A stretch of DNA of 64,000 nt, from contig NZ_CP027942.1 in the NCBI RefSeq assembly GCF_005484985.1, forward strand, positions 2,480,001 to 2,544,000. Direction: 5' to 3'. The DNA is from Agrococcus sp. SGAir0287 (lineage in GTDB: Bacteria > Actinomycetota > Actinomycetes > Actinomycetales > Microbacteriaceae). Shown in pieces: positions 52,701-60,631 of this stretch; position 1 is the first letter of the stretch, and each line of letters starts with the position of its first letter. The notes beneath the pieces are model-generated. The model saw nothing but the letters and a program-made list of their open reading frames with translations, made no database searches and had not been told where the DNA came from. A program made the translations under genes and the position numbers.

Positions 52701-53276
52701 ATGCCCACCATCACGACCCGCGCCCTGCGCGGCTCCACCATCGTCGCCATCGCCGCCGTCGGCGTGCTCGGGCTCGCGGGCTGCTCCGGCGGCTCCGACG
52801 CCGACGAGCAGCCGACGACCTCGACGACGGAGGAGTCGCCCGAGGCGTCGAGCGAGCCCACCACGTCCGAGACGCCCGAGGCCGAGGGCGCGTACCCCGT
52901 GTGCGACGCCGAGCAGCTTGCGACCCTCACGTCGTCCACCGCCGGGTCGGACGTGGTCGCCGCCGCGGCGACCGCGGACTTCCAGCCCGCCGTCATCCTC
53001 GGCGACCTCCCCGTCACGTGCGTCGCCGCGCTCGACCAGGCGGGCATCTCGTCGTCGTTCGCCGTCCTGCCCGGCGGTGCCGCCACGATCACGACGATCG
53101 CGCAGCAGGCGACCGCGGCCGGCGGCAGCGTCACCGAGGCGGGCGGCGCCATGACGGGCACCGTCGAGGGCCTCACGGTCGCAGGCGTGCCCTTCACGAC
53201 CTTCACGCAGGAGACCGCGGGCTTCGACGACGTCAGCGACCTCGTCGTCGTCGCGGCCACGAGCCTCGGCAGCTGA
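52701..53276 (+). CDS. Putative lipoprotein, unknown function
   Basis: A 191-residue lipoprotein: signal with [10 protein letters not shown] lipobox, then a Thr/Ser/Glu-rich linker to about residue 65. A small domain follows with two cysteines (PVCDAEQL and [10 protein letters not shown]) that could form a disulfide. GAGGAG lies seven bases before the ATG. No family recognised. It converges on the type VII locus across a terminator. Confidence 0.8.
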   Translation: MPTITTRALRGSTIVAIAAVGVLGLAGCSGGSDADEQPTTSTTEESPEASSEPTTSETPEAEGAYPVCDAEQLATLTSSTAGSDVVAAAATADFQPAVILGDLPVTCVAALDQAGISSSFAVLPGGAATITTIAQQATAAGGSVTEAGGAMTGTVEGLTVAGVPFTTFTQETAGFDDVSDLVVVAATSLGS

Positions 53277-53284
53277 CGCGCCGC

Positions 53285-53328
53285 GCGACGACGGCCCTCG
53301 GACCTGGCGGTCCGGGGGCCGTCGTCGC
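53285..53328. terminator. Bidirectional terminator at the end of the T7SS cassette
   Basis: Outer stem GCGACGACGGCCC with GGGCCGTCGTCGC and inner stem TCGGACC/GGTCCGG, in all about 20 bp, between converging genes. Confidence 0.85.
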
Positions 53329-53329
53329 G

Positions 53330-53965
53330 TCAGCGGCGCAGCTCGGCGGCGAGCGCCGAGTCGGACGCGAAGCGGGCGCCGACGATGATCTCGTCGAAGA
53401 GCTCGCGCAGCAGCGGTGCGAGGGCGGTCTCGGGTGCGACGGCGTGCACGAGCATCGCGTGCCGCTCGCCGGGCACCGTGACCCAGTAGTCGACCCGCAG
53501 CGTCGGCAGCCGGCCGACCGCCTCGGCCTCGACGTGCTCGAGCGTCGGTCGCCGCAGGACGAGCGAGCGCGGCGTGCGCAGCACGCGATCGTCGGGTCCG
53601 GGGATGGGCGAGCCGCCGAGCGGCTCGTGCGCCGCGCGCAGCACGAGCGGCACGAGCGCATCCATCACCGCCTCCGGCGACGCGTCGACGGCCGTGCCGA
53701 CCGCGATGCCGGGGTAGACGGCGATCGACGCCGGCAGCGGCAGCCCGCCGTCGAGCGCGCGACCGAGATGCAGCTGCTGGGCGCGACCGCGCTCGGCGTG
53801 CGCGAGCGCGAGATGCAGCCGGCGACGCAGCCGGATCCGGTCGAGCGCGCGGTCGTCGCCCGCGCCGTGCACCTCCTCGGCGAATCGGCGGATGCGTGTG
53901 CGGGCGTCCGGAGCACCGATCGGGAGCGCGTACCACCGCCCGGGCAGCGGCAGCTCGAGCCTCAT
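53330..53965 (-). CDS. T7SS-locus protein, ~200-residue type
   Basis: A 211-residue soluble protein without signal or membrane helix. It begins with LPLPGRWYALPIG, has YPGIAVGT in the middle and ends in a strand-helix unit (RVDYWVTVPGERHAMLVHAV, then a long helix). It loosely resembles the 202- and 210-residue proteins at 57.2-58.5 kb: a Trp/LP start, then a late strand-loop-helix. They may be diverged members of one accessory family. Last gene of cassette B. Function unknown. Confidence 0.7.
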   Translation of the reverse strand: MRLELPLPGRWYALPIGAPDARTRIRRFAEEVHGAGDDRALDRIRLRRRLHLALAHAERGRAQQLHLGRALDGGLPLPASIAVYPGIAVGTAVDASPEAVMDALVPLVLRAAHEPLGGSPIPGPDDRVLRTPRSLVLRRPTLEHVEAEAVGRLPTLRVDYWVTVPGERHAMLVHAVAPETALAPLLRELFDEIIVGARFASDSALAAELRR

Positions 53966-54315
53966 CGCAGGTCCCGCACGGCGTCGGCGCCGACGACGAT
54001 CGACCGGCGCGACACGACGCCGAGCGCCGCGAGGCCCGCGGCGTCGGCGATGCGGCGCGCGTCGAGCCGCTCCTCGTGCGGGCGGTGCGTCGTGAACGAG
54101 ATCGTCGCGCGAGGCAGGTCGTCTCCCGCGCCCGCGAGCGCCGCGAGCGCGCCGCGTGCGACGGGGCCGGGTGCGTCGGCGGCGCCGGGCTCGAGGTCCA
54201 CCCGCACGACGAGGGCCGTGCGCCACGGGGCGCCGTCCGCGGCCTCGGCGACCGTCGCGGCCGCGACGCCGTCGACGGCCGCGATCGCCGCCTCGATGGC
54301 TGCCCGATCGATCAT
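53962..54315 (-). CDS. Small T7SS-locus protein, unknown
   Basis: A 117-residue protein, MIDRAAIEAAIAAVDGVAAA, with alternating helices and strands and a segment ISFTTHRPHEER. No family recognised. It overlaps the hydrolase stop (ATGA) and the next start (4 bases), so it is firmly part of the cassette B operon. It might be a chaperone or immunity-type partner of the hydrolase, by position only. Confidence 0.65.
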   Translation of the reverse strand: MIDRAAIEAAIAAVDGVAAATVAEAADGAPWRTALVVRVDLEPGAADAPGPVARGALAALAGAGDDLPRATISFTTHRPHEERLDARRIADAAGLAALGVVSRRSIVVGADAVRDLR

Positions 54316-55991
54316 CGCGCCGCTCCCTCGCGGCCGCGCTGGTAGACGAAGCGGTGCTGCGTCTCCTCGGCCCCCACGTATCGGTCGAGCGCCACGCGAT
54401 CCGCCCACGCCTGGGCGACGGAGCCCGGCAGGTCGCCCTGCTGCTGCAGCGTCGTCTCGTACGCGGCGCCCTCGTGCGGCACGAACGGCGCATCCGCGGG
54501 AGGCGCCACCTCGATGCGCGTGCGGTTCGGGTCGTCGCGGTGCCATCCGCGCGCCGGATCCTCGAGCAGCGGCACGGGGTCGCCCGCGTGCTCGACCGAG
54601 AGGACGGGGATGTGCGTCGGCACGGCGACGTCGTCGACCGGTGCGCCGGCCACGACCACCGCGTCGACGTCGTACCGGCGCGAGAAGGCGGGATCCGCGG
54701 CGAGGTTCGCCGCCGTGATGCCGCCGAGGCTCCATCCCGTGAGCAGCACGCCCGCCCCGTCCGGCACGCCGGCGTCCACCATCGCCTCGCGAACCGCCAG
54801 CTCGAGCTGCGTCGGATCGTCGCCGAGCTTGGCGGCCGCGTCGCTCGCGACGTCGTTGATGCCGTCGGAACCGGGCGTCCACTGCTGCGTGCTCGGGATG
54901 TTGACGCGGTAGCGCACGACGCCGTCGGGCCCCGTGACCGCCGTGACCGTCACCATGGTCGCGTTCGTGGAGTCGTAGCCCTCCGGCGCGCCGACGAGCG
55001 CGTCGACGTCGCGGTTCCCGGCCTGCAGCTCGGCCAGCAGGTCGCCCGCGGTCGCGCCGTCGAGGTCCCGCCGCATCGGCTTCTCGTCGCTCCACACGCG
55101 CCGCGGGTCGCCCGCGTCCTGCGCGATGAGCCATGCGAGGACGCCGGGCGCGGTGCGGCGCACCGTCTCGATCGCTCCCGCCACGATCGCGGCGTCGAGC
55201 TCGCCGGTGCGCAGCAGCGTGCGCACGAACGCGTCGGCGCCGCCGGTCGCGACGACGAGCACGGCGGTCGCGAGCAGGATCCCGCCGAGCAGCGCGACGA
55301 TGCCGCCCGCCGCGAGCATGGCGATCGCGAGCGCCGCGACGACGATGACGGCGACGGCCACGAGGACGACGGCGGCGATCCACTGCAGCACGGCGACGAG
55401 CGCGTCGGCGATGGCCTCGAAGAGGGCGCCGATCCCGCCCCACAGGTCGTCCCAGAACGAGTCGTCCAGCTCCGAGTCCTCGACCTCGGCGCGGATGCGC
55501 GCCTCCGCCTCCTGCGCGGCGGCGCGCTTGCGATCGACTGCGACGAGCCAGTCGTCGAGCGCCTGGGCGCGCGCGGACTCGTACGCGGCGACGACGGCCG
55601 CCTGGTCGGCGAGCGGGTCCCCTGCGTCGTCGCCTGCCGCCGCGGCCTCCAGCGCCCGGCGGTGCTCCTCGGCCTCCTCCGCGGCGGCGTCGGCCGACTC
55701 CCAGCGCTCGATCGCCTCGTCGGCCACCGTCTGCGCGAGGCGCAGCTCCGCGGCGTAGTCGACGAGCGCGCGCCCCGTGACGTCGTAGCGGGACTGCGCG
55801 CGAGCGATCTGCTCGGACACCTCCCCGGCGGCGTCGCGGACGCGATCGAACGCCTGCGCGATCGTCGAGTCCTCGTCGCGGATCGCACGCAGCCGCGCGA
55901 TCGCGGCCTCGATCGCCTCCGCCGTGCCGACGTAGGCGGCGCCGTGCCCCTCGACGACGCTCGCGTCGCCGGGAAGTGGCTGGGGCCTCAC
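54312..55991 (-). CDS. T7SS-associated membrane alpha/beta-hydrolase
   Basis: A 559-residue, three-part protein. Residues ~1-175 are helical and resemble the actinobacterial T7SS-signal domain (GDASVV... then EQIARAQSRYD). About 177-183 reads DSFWDDL, followed by long membrane helices (~195-250). From about 290 on is a predicted alpha/beta-hydrolase with nucleophile elbow GWSLGG (Ser421), a later VVAGAP strand and SVEHAGDPVP. Starts at a GTG overlapping the 93-residue gene. It could be a membrane-anchored or T7-exported lipase/esterase. The catalytic His is not fixed; HRFVY near the C-terminus or HE in PFVPHEG are candidates. The enzymatic role is inference. Confidence 0.8.
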   Translation of the reverse strand: MRPQPLPGDASVVEGHGAAYVGTAEAIEAAIARLRAIRDEDSTIAQAFDRVRDAAGEVSEQIARAQSRYDVTGRALVDYAAELRLAQTVADEAIERWESADAAAEEAEEHRRALEAAAAGDDAGDPLADQAAVVAAYESARAQALDDWLVAVDRKRAAAQEAEARIRAEVEDSELDDSFWDDLWGGIGALFEAIADALVAVLQWIAAVVLVAVAVIVVAALAIAMLAAGGIVALLGGILLATAVLVVATGGADAFVRTLLRTGELDAAIVAGAIETVRRTAPGVLAWLIAQDAGDPRRVWSDEKPMRRDLDGATAGDLLAELQAGNRDVDALVGAPEGYDSTNATMVTVTAVTGPDGVVRYRVNIPSTQQWTPGSDGINDVASDAAAKLGDDPTQLELAVREAMVDAGVPDGAGVLLTGWSLGGITAANLAADPAFSRRYDVDAVVVAGAPVDDVAVPTHIPVLSVEHAGDPVPLLEDPARGWHRDDPNRTRIEVAPPADAPFVPHEGAAYETTLQQQGDLPGSVAQAWADRVALDRYVGAEETQHRFVYQRGREGAAR

Positions 55992-56269
55992 CGCTCGTCC
56001 TTCGCGAGCTCGACGTCGAGCTCGACGAACGCGCGCACGATGTCGTCGATCGAGCGCGCGAGACCCTCCGCTGCGCCCTGGAAGTCCGCGCGGTTGTCGT
56101 CCCACGCGTCGGCGGACTCGCGGACCTGATGCGCGAGGCCCTCGTGGCCGACGGCGGCCGCGGCCGACGCGGCGGTGTCCTCGTGCGCGTCGAACTGCGT
56201 CGCGACGTGGTCGAGGTTCGTGACCGCGCCGCGCAGGTCGCCGTACGAGATGCGGATGTCGTCGCCCAC
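55988..56269 (-). CDS. Small WXG100-like helical protein, WDDxR type (cassette B)
   Basis: A 93-residue all-helical protein. WDDNR, a Phe 21 residues later, and DVELAK at the end match, at identical spacing, the WDDKR...DVETAK of the 98-residue protein at 60.3 kb. Size and helical-hairpin form fit the WXG100/ESAT-6 superfamily, but WxG is replaced by WDD. GTG start with GGAGG upstream. It directly precedes and overlaps the hydrolase gene, so the two probably work as a secreted pair. Confidence 0.8.
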   Translation of the reverse strand: MGDDIRISYGDLRGAVTNLDHVATQFDAHEDTAASAAAAVGHEGLAHQVRESADAWDDNRADFQGAAEGLARSIDDIVRAFVELDVELAKDER

Positions 56270-56295
56270 GTCGTGCCTCCCTGCCGCCTGCTCCC

Positions 56296-56341
56296 AACCT
56301 ATGCGGGAGCCCGGGGGACGCCGATGGGCAGGTCTGCCCAT
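56296..56341 (-). promoter_or_regulatory. T7SS regulon promoter, site 4 (cassette B)
   Basis: The inverted repeat at 56324-56341 (ATGGGCAG-GT-CTGCCCAT) is perfect. On the minus strand it is followed by 22 nt and TAGGTT (56296-56301), then the 93-residue gene. Confidence 0.75.
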
Positions 56342-56379
56342 CGACCTCGTGCGGCGGGGATGGCACGGCCCACGCATGC

Positions 56380-56414
56380 GAGGAGGGGCCGACCGTCGTG
56401 GTCGACCCCTCCTC
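56380..56414 (-). terminator. Terminator of WXG100 copy 1
   Basis: GAGGAGGGG and CCCCTCCTC form a 9-bp stem extended inward by a GTCGACCAC/GTGGTCGA-like stem, 19 bp downstream of the stop. Confidence 0.8.
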
Positions 56415-56433
56415 GTGGAGCTGGATGGCTGGA

Positions 56434-56721
56434 TCAGCCGCCGGCGAGCTGCTCGTCGAGCTGCTGGATCGCCTGCATCATGCCCGTCAGCGCCTCCGAC
56501 ATGTCGCCGATGCCGTCGACCGCCGTCGTCAGACCCGAGGTCAGCTCCTCGTAGCCCTCGCCGAACTTCCCCGACGCGTGCTGCGTCTTGAAGTCCTCGC
56601 CCAGCAGCGTGTCGACCTTGCCCTTGAGCTGCTCGAGCGTCTGCACGATGTCGTCGCGGCCGTCGACGAGCGCCGCCGCGACCTGCTCCATCTCGCCATA
56701 GCTGGCACCGAAGTCCGTCAT
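56434..56721 (-). CDS. WXG100/ESAT-6-like protein, copy 1
   Basis: A 95-residue helical-hairpin protein (TDFGASYGEMEQVAAAL, LKGKVDTLLGEDFKTQHAS, then GYEELTSGL). The turn has DFKTQHAS instead of Trp-x-Gly, a variant seen in actinobacterial ESAT-6-like proteins. Such proteins are secreted as dimers by EccC-type machines. It is identical in protein sequence to the gene at 56904, and both sit as monocistronic units between the two cassettes. Confidence 0.92.
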   Translation of the reverse strand: MTDFGASYGEMEQVAAALVDGRDDIVQTLEQLKGKVDTLLGEDFKTQHASGKFGEGYEELTSGLTTAVDGIGDMSEALTGMMQAIQQLDEQLAGG

Positions 56722-56772
56722 GGTCTCTCCCCTTCGTTCGGATCTCGCGGTCCGAACGGACCGTGTGCGACA

Positions 56773-56818
56773 ACGCTACGAGCGGACCCTGGGAAGCACC
56801 ATGGGCAGGACTCCCCAT
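56773..56818 (-). promoter_or_regulatory. T7SS regulon promoter, site 3 (WXG100 copy 1)
   Basis: Inverted repeat ATGGGCAGGACTCCCCAT (56801-56818, one mismatch), 22 nt, TAGCGT (56773-56778) on the minus strand; 80 bp from the start codon. Confidence 0.7.
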
Positions 56819-56849
56819 GCGCGGCATGCCATGACGCACCCGCGCATGC

Positions 56850-56884
56850 GAGGAGGGGCCGACCGTCGTGGTCGACCCCTCCTC
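56850..56884 (-). terminator. Terminator of WXG100 copy 2
   Basis: Same hairpin as at 56380-56414, within the duplicated block. Confidence 0.8.
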
Positions 56885-56903
56885 GTGGAGCTGGATGGCT
56901 GGA

Positions 56904-57191
56904 TCAGCCGCCGGCGAGCTGCTCGTCGAGCTGCTGGATCGCCTGCATCATGCCCGTCAGCGCCTCCGACATGTCGCCGATGCCGTCGACCGCCGTCGTC
57001 AGACCCGAGGTCAGCTCCTCGTAGCCCTCGCCGAACTTCCCCGACGCGTGCTGCGTCTTGAAGTCCTCGCCCAGCAGCGTGTCGACCTTGCCCTTGAGCT
57101 GCTCGAGCGTCTGCACGATGTCGTCGCGCCCGTCGACGAGCGCCGCCGCGACCTGCTCCATCTCGCCATAGCTGGCACCGAAGTCCGTCAT
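56904..57191 (-). CDS. WXG100/ESAT-6-like protein, copy 2
   Basis: A 95-residue protein identical to copy 1 at 56434, with one silent base difference. It has its own operator-promoter 80 bp upstream and its own terminator. Two identical genes suggest dosage, or gene conversion keeping both copies alike. Confidence 0.92.
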   Translation of the reverse strand: MTDFGASYGEMEQVAAALVDGRDDIVQTLEQLKGKVDTLLGEDFKTQHASGKFGEGYEELTSGLTTAVDGIGDMSEALTGMMQAIQQLDEQLAGG

Positions 57192-57242
57192 GGTCTTCCC
57201 TTCCCTCGACGTTGTCGTGGCCCGTTCGGACCATCTGCGACC

Positions 57243-57288
57243 AACCTACGAAGCCCGTTCCTCCGTGTCGATGGGGACAACTCCCCAT
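57243..57288 (-). promoter_or_regulatory. T7SS regulon promoter, site 2 (WXG100 copy 2)
   Basis: Inverted repeat ATGGGGA-CAAC-TCCCCAT (57271-57288), 22 nt, TAGGTT (57243-57248). The repeat lies inside the 3' coding end of the 210-residue gene. Confidence 0.75.
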
Positions 57289-57878
57289 GCCTCCACCTGC
57301 TCGTCGACCACGACGTGCTCGAGCAACGGCGCGGAGCGCCACGGCGTGCCGTCGTCGTGCTCGACGACGATGCCGCGCGCGAGGTCGCGGATCGTCTCGA
57401 GGACGGACGCGGCGAAGAGCGGATGCGTGACCTCGAGCGTCACGAGCAGCAGGGTCTCGCCGTCGGTGAAGGCGTGCCGGGCGGCGACGCCCTGCGCCCC
57501 GTCGGGGAGTGCGACGGCCCAGACGACCTCGTAGCCCGGGCCCACGCGCGCATCCTCGAGCCGTGCGATCTCGACGTCGTCGCCGGGGAAGACCTCGGCG
57601 ACGAGCCGATCGGCGGGTGGTGCCGCGTGCACCGAGAGCTGGACGATGGCGTGCGCCGGGCCGTCGTGCGGCCACAGCTGCATCGTGGCGAGCGCGTCGG
57701 GATCGCGCGCCGCAAGCCCGTGGTCGATCGCGTCCTCGGCGACGTCGCGACTCCAGTCGCCCTGCCAGGTGCGCAGGAGGCCGTCTGCGAGCTCCTCGCG
57801 CCACTGCGGCGTCTCGGTGCCGACGGGCGGCAGCTCGACCCAGCGCGTGAGCGCCTCCGGCACGATGTCGAGCCTCAC
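57246..57878 (-). CDS. T7SS-locus protein, ~200-residue type
   Basis: A 210-residue soluble protein: PEALTRWVELPPVG, then WPHDGPAHAIVQLSV, GPGYEVVWAVALPDGAQ and a strand-helix ending. It resembles the general plan of LpqN-like and related T7SS accessory proteins, but no firm family is recognised. GTG start overlapping the previous stop. Last gene of cassette A. Confidence 0.7.
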   Translation of the reverse strand: MRLDIVPEALTRWVELPPVGTETPQWREELADGLLRTWQGDWSRDVAEDAIDHGLAARDPDALATMQLWPHDGPAHAIVQLSVHAAPPADRLVAEVFPGDDVEIARLEDARVGPGYEVVWAVALPDGAQGVAARHAFTDGETLLLVTLEVTHPLFAASVLETIRDLARGIVVEHDDGTPWRSAPLLEHVVVDEQVEAWGVVPIDTEERAS

Positions 57879-58483
57879 GACGCGGTCCTCGGCAGCCAGC
57901 GGAAGGTCGCGACGTGCGTGTCGAGCACGCGCAGGACGCCCTCGAGGAACGGGTCGCCCTCCTCGTGGCCGACGTCGTGGAGCACGCTGCCGGTGAGGAC
58001 GAGCGCTCGCGTGCGCTGCGTGCGCGGCACGGGCGTGAGGTAGCGCACGGTGGTGAGGGCAGCGGCCTCCTCGCCCTCGACGCCGTGCTGCGTCGACTGC
58101 GCTCGCACCCAGCGACGGTCGCCGCCGAACGCGATCGCCCCGTCGGCGACGAGCCCCGCGACGGTGGCGTCGAGCTCCTCGCGCGACGCGCCGATGAACG
58201 CGGCCGAGAGCGACGCGGGGATGTACTGCGCACCCTCGACCTGCTCGAGCGGCAGCATGAGCGCGGTGCCGCCGCGCGCCTGGAGATCCGCGATGGCGCG
58301 ACGCAGCCGCTCGGAGGTCTGCGCGTACGCGACGACGCCGTGCTCGCGCATCAGCCGCTGCTTCAGCCGCTCCAGCAGCTCGTCGAGCGAGCGGTCGTCG
58401 GCGTCGATGCGCTCCCAGCCCGCCGGCAGCATCATCGTCCACTCGGGGTCGACGGCCCCCAGCTCGCGTCTCAGGTCGGTCAT
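57875..58483 (-). CDS. T7SS-locus protein, ~200-residue type
   Basis: A 202-residue soluble protein: WTMMLPAGWERIDADD, a helical middle with YAQTSERLRRAIADLQ, then TTVRYLTPVPRTQRTRALVL and a C-terminal helix. Overlaps the 210-residue gene (GTGA). Probably a diverged relative of its neighbour; function unknown. Confidence 0.7.
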   Translation of the reverse strand: MTDLRRELGAVDPEWTMMLPAGWERIDADDRSLDELLERLKQRLMREHGVVAYAQTSERLRRAIADLQARGGTALMLPLEQVEGAQYIPASLSAAFIGASREELDATVAGLVADGAIAFGGDRRWVRAQSTQHGVEGEEAAALTTVRYLTPVPRTQRTRALVLTGSVLHDVGHEEGDPFLEGVLRVLDTHVATFRWLPRTAS

Positions 58484-58503
58484 GGTGCTCCTCGCCTCGT
58501 GGG

Positions 58504-59103
58504 TCAGATCGTGATGGGGTTCGGTGCCTCGTCCGGCCCGCTCCCCTGGCCGTACCGGGCCGCGCCGGCGTCCTCGCGCGTCACGACGGGCCATGCCCGC
58601 ACGGCGTCGCCCTCGCGATGGACGACCGTCGCGTGCAGGCGCGTGGCGGCGCGATCGACGTACGTCGACACGACGATGGGCCCCACTCGCCCCTCAGGCA
58701 GCCTCGGCAGCTCGGCGACGGGCGCCGTCGTCAGGCGGTCCCACAGCAGCTGCGCGTCGACCTGCGAGCCGCGGAGCCGGTACCGCTCGCGGCGCAGGAT
58801 CGCGCCGTCCGGCGCCGTCCACGTGCGACGCGCGCGCAGGACGCCCACGAGCCCGACGCCGCCGAGCCAGGCGCCCACGACGAGGAGCACGACGGGAGCG
58901 ACCCATCCTGCTCCGTCGCCGCCCGCGGACGCCCACGCGGCGATGGGCCCGAAGCCCACGGCCCCTGCGAGCACGAGCACCCCGCCGAGCACGAGGGCGG
59001 CGAGATGGCCGGGCGAGGAGCGGCGCGCGAAGGAGAAGCCCGATGTCGCGGCGAGCGCCGGGTCGTCGGCCCGGGCGCGTGCATCGTCGGTCGTCGCAGC
59101 CAT
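58504..59103 (-). CDS. Two-helix membrane protein of cassette A
   Basis: A 199-residue protein with two hydrophobic helices (about 32-55 and 66-90) and then a soluble C-terminal domain containing RRTWTAPDGAILRRERYRL and VVSTYVDRAATRLHATV. No family recognised. It sits between the 391-residue T7SS protein and the ~200-residue pair, all in one direction with gaps of about 20 bp. Confidence 0.75.
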   Translation of the reverse strand: MAATTDDARARADDPALAATSGFSFARRSSPGHLAALVLGGVLVLAGAVGFGPIAAWASAGGDGAGWVAPVVLLVVGAWLGGVGLVGVLRARRTWTAPDGAILRRERYRLRGSQVDAQLLWDRLTTAPVAELPRLPEGRVGPIVVSTYVDRAATRLHATVVHREGDAVRAWPVVTREDAGAARYGQGSGPDEAPNPITI

Positions 59104-59126
59104 CGACCTCAGCCTACGAGCGTCGC

Positions 59127-60302
59127 CTAGGAGGATCCCCCACCCGACACGACGCGCTGGTACAGGCCCTCGCCGGTACCGAAGCCCAGCGCCATGTTGA
59201 GGCGTCCGAGGGTCGTCATCCACGTGCCGGCGACGATGTCGACCGGATGCGCGGAGCCGAGCGGGATCGCTCCCTTGCCGCTGAAGAATCGCGAGATCGT
59301 GTTGACGGTGCGTCCAGCCTCGCCCTGCGCGACGAACTGCGACCATGCGCCGCGGATGCCCTGCAGGCCGCCGCCGGAGCCGGCGCGCACGATGCCCTTG
59401 AACTCGAACGCGGCGTCCATCCAGCCCTTCTTCGAGAAGACGCCGCCGAAGAACGCCTGGCCGGGCTTCGAGAACACCTTCGAGAGGGAGCCGAACGGGA
59501 TCGCCCCGAAGATCGCGAGCCCGAGCTCCATCCAGCCGCAGTCGCCACGGATCTTCTGGTAGATCGTGAGCCCCAGCACGACGAGGCCGACGATGCCGGA
59601 GATGAGGCCGATGATGGGGCCGCCGATGAGCAGCGCGGCCACGGCGAGCACGAGGCCCACCCACTTCAGCACCTCGAGGGCGCCCGCGACGAAGCCGTCG
59701 AGGTCGTCCCAGAACGAGTCCTTGATCTTGCCGGCGAGCGCGGTGCCGACGTCCTTCGCCGCCGTCTCGAACGCCGTCTCCCACGTGTCGTAGTCGTCGT
59801 CGAAGAGCTCGGCCTCGGCCTTCCAGGCGTCGTACGCCTCCTGCTTCGCCTCGTCCTGGGCCTCCTGCGTCTTCGCCTCCTCGCTGCCCGCCTCGGGCTG
59901 CAGGAAGCCGCCGACGCCGCGTCCTGCGCGGTCGCCGGGCAGCGCCTCGTAGTCCTGCCAGAGCGTCTCGCAGTTGGCCACGTGGCCGTTGAGGCTGTCC
60001 TGGACCTGCGAGAGCGCATAGCCGTAGCGCCAGACGATGGGCCCTGTCGGCTTGTACAGCTCGCCGGCCTCCTTGAGCGTGCCGTGGGCGCTGCCGACGC
60101 CCTCGACCAGCTTGTCGACCGCCTTGCCCTTGAGGCCGTGGGTGCCGTCCGCCAGCGACTGCAGCACCGTGGCGCTGTCGATCATCGCCTCGCCGAGCTC
60201 GCGGATCTCGGTGCCGCGCTCCATGATCTTCGTCGGGTTGCCCTCGAGCTCGCGGATGATCCGCTCGCCCGGGGAGCGCTCCATGAATCCGTAGTACGTC
60301 AT
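59127..60302 (-). CDS. T7SS-signal-like membrane protein (cassette A)
   Basis: A 391-residue protein with the same plan as the hydrolase at 54.3 kb. A helical N-terminal region (~1-190, T7SS-signal-like) is followed by DSFWDDL at about 195-201, then two or three membrane helices to ~250. The C-terminal part is Gly-rich (GSGGGLQGIRGAW, SAHPVDIVAG) without a recognised enzyme domain. The ATG shares one base with the upstream 98-residue gene stop. Likely a substrate or membrane component of the secretion system. Confidence 0.8.
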   Translation of the reverse strand: MTYYGFMERSPGERIIRELEGNPTKIMERGTEIRELGEAMIDSATVLQSLADGTHGLKGKAVDKLVEGVGSAHGTLKEAGELYKPTGPIVWRYGYALSQVQDSLNGHVANCETLWQDYEALPGDRAGRGVGGFLQPEAGSEEAKTQEAQDEAKQEAYDAWKAEAELFDDDYDTWETAFETAAKDVGTALAGKIKDSFWDDLDGFVAGALEVLKWVGLVLAVAALLIGGPIIGLISGIVGLVVLGLTIYQKIRGDCGWMELGLAIFGAIPFGSLSKVFSKPGQAFFGGVFSKKGWMDAAFEFKGIVRAGSGGGLQGIRGAWSQFVAQGEAGRTVNTISRFFSGKGAIPLGSAHPVDIVAGTWMTTLGRLNMALGFGTGEGLYQRVVSGGGSS

Positions 60303-60598
60303 CAGCCCTCGCCCTCGAGTCCCTTGGCCGTCTCGACGTCCCAGTCGGTGAAGCCGTCGAGCACGCCCTGCACGTGCTCCTGCACCTTCTTCAGGTCGTC
60401 GCGCAGCTCGTCGCGCTTGTCGTCCCACCGGTCCTCGAAGTCCTCGACGGCCTCGCGCAGATCGTTGCGGCCGAAGGGATCGCCGATCGCCTCCTCCAGG
60501 ACGTCGGCGCGGTCCTCGGCCGCGTCGAACTCGGCGACGATCGACACGAGGTACTCGTTGAGCGTCCTCAGGTCGTCGAACTTCACGAGCACGTCCAC
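60302..60598 (-). CDS. Small WXG100-like helical protein, WDDxR type (cassette A)
   Basis: A 98-residue acidic helical protein. EDRWDDKRDELRDDLKKV and DVETAKGLE align at identical spacing with the 93-residue protein of cassette B. The start is a GTG with AGGAGG ahead. It directly precedes the 391-residue gene. Automated pipelines may label such proteins FlgN-like; the context here points to a T7SS partner. Confidence 0.8.
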   Translation of the reverse strand: MDVLVKFDDLRTLNEYLVSIVAEFDAAEDRADVLEEAIGDPFGRNDLREAVEDFEDRWDDKRDELRDDLKKVQEHVQGVLDGFTDWDVETAKGLEGEG

Positions 60599-60631
60599 GT
60601 GCCGCCTCCTTCGTCTCGATGGTCGTGATCC

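Larger units (their letters stand above)
56373..56726. repeat. Duplicated 354-bp block, copy 1
   Basis: Matches 56843-57196 with one mismatch in 354 bp (56659 G versus 57129 C, a synonymous Gly change). It contains the whole WXG100 gene and its terminator. Confidence 0.95.
56843..57196. repeat. Duplicated 354-bp block, copy 2
   Basis: Partner of 56373-56726, offset 470 bp. The flanking promoter segments are homologous but have diverged, while the gene copies are nearly identical. Confidence 0.95.

Noticed and set aside
59127..60302. A known toxin domain at the C-terminus of the 391-residue T7SS protein
   Set aside because: No nuclease, ADP-ribosyltransferase or deaminase motif could be seen; only Gly-rich sequence is present.
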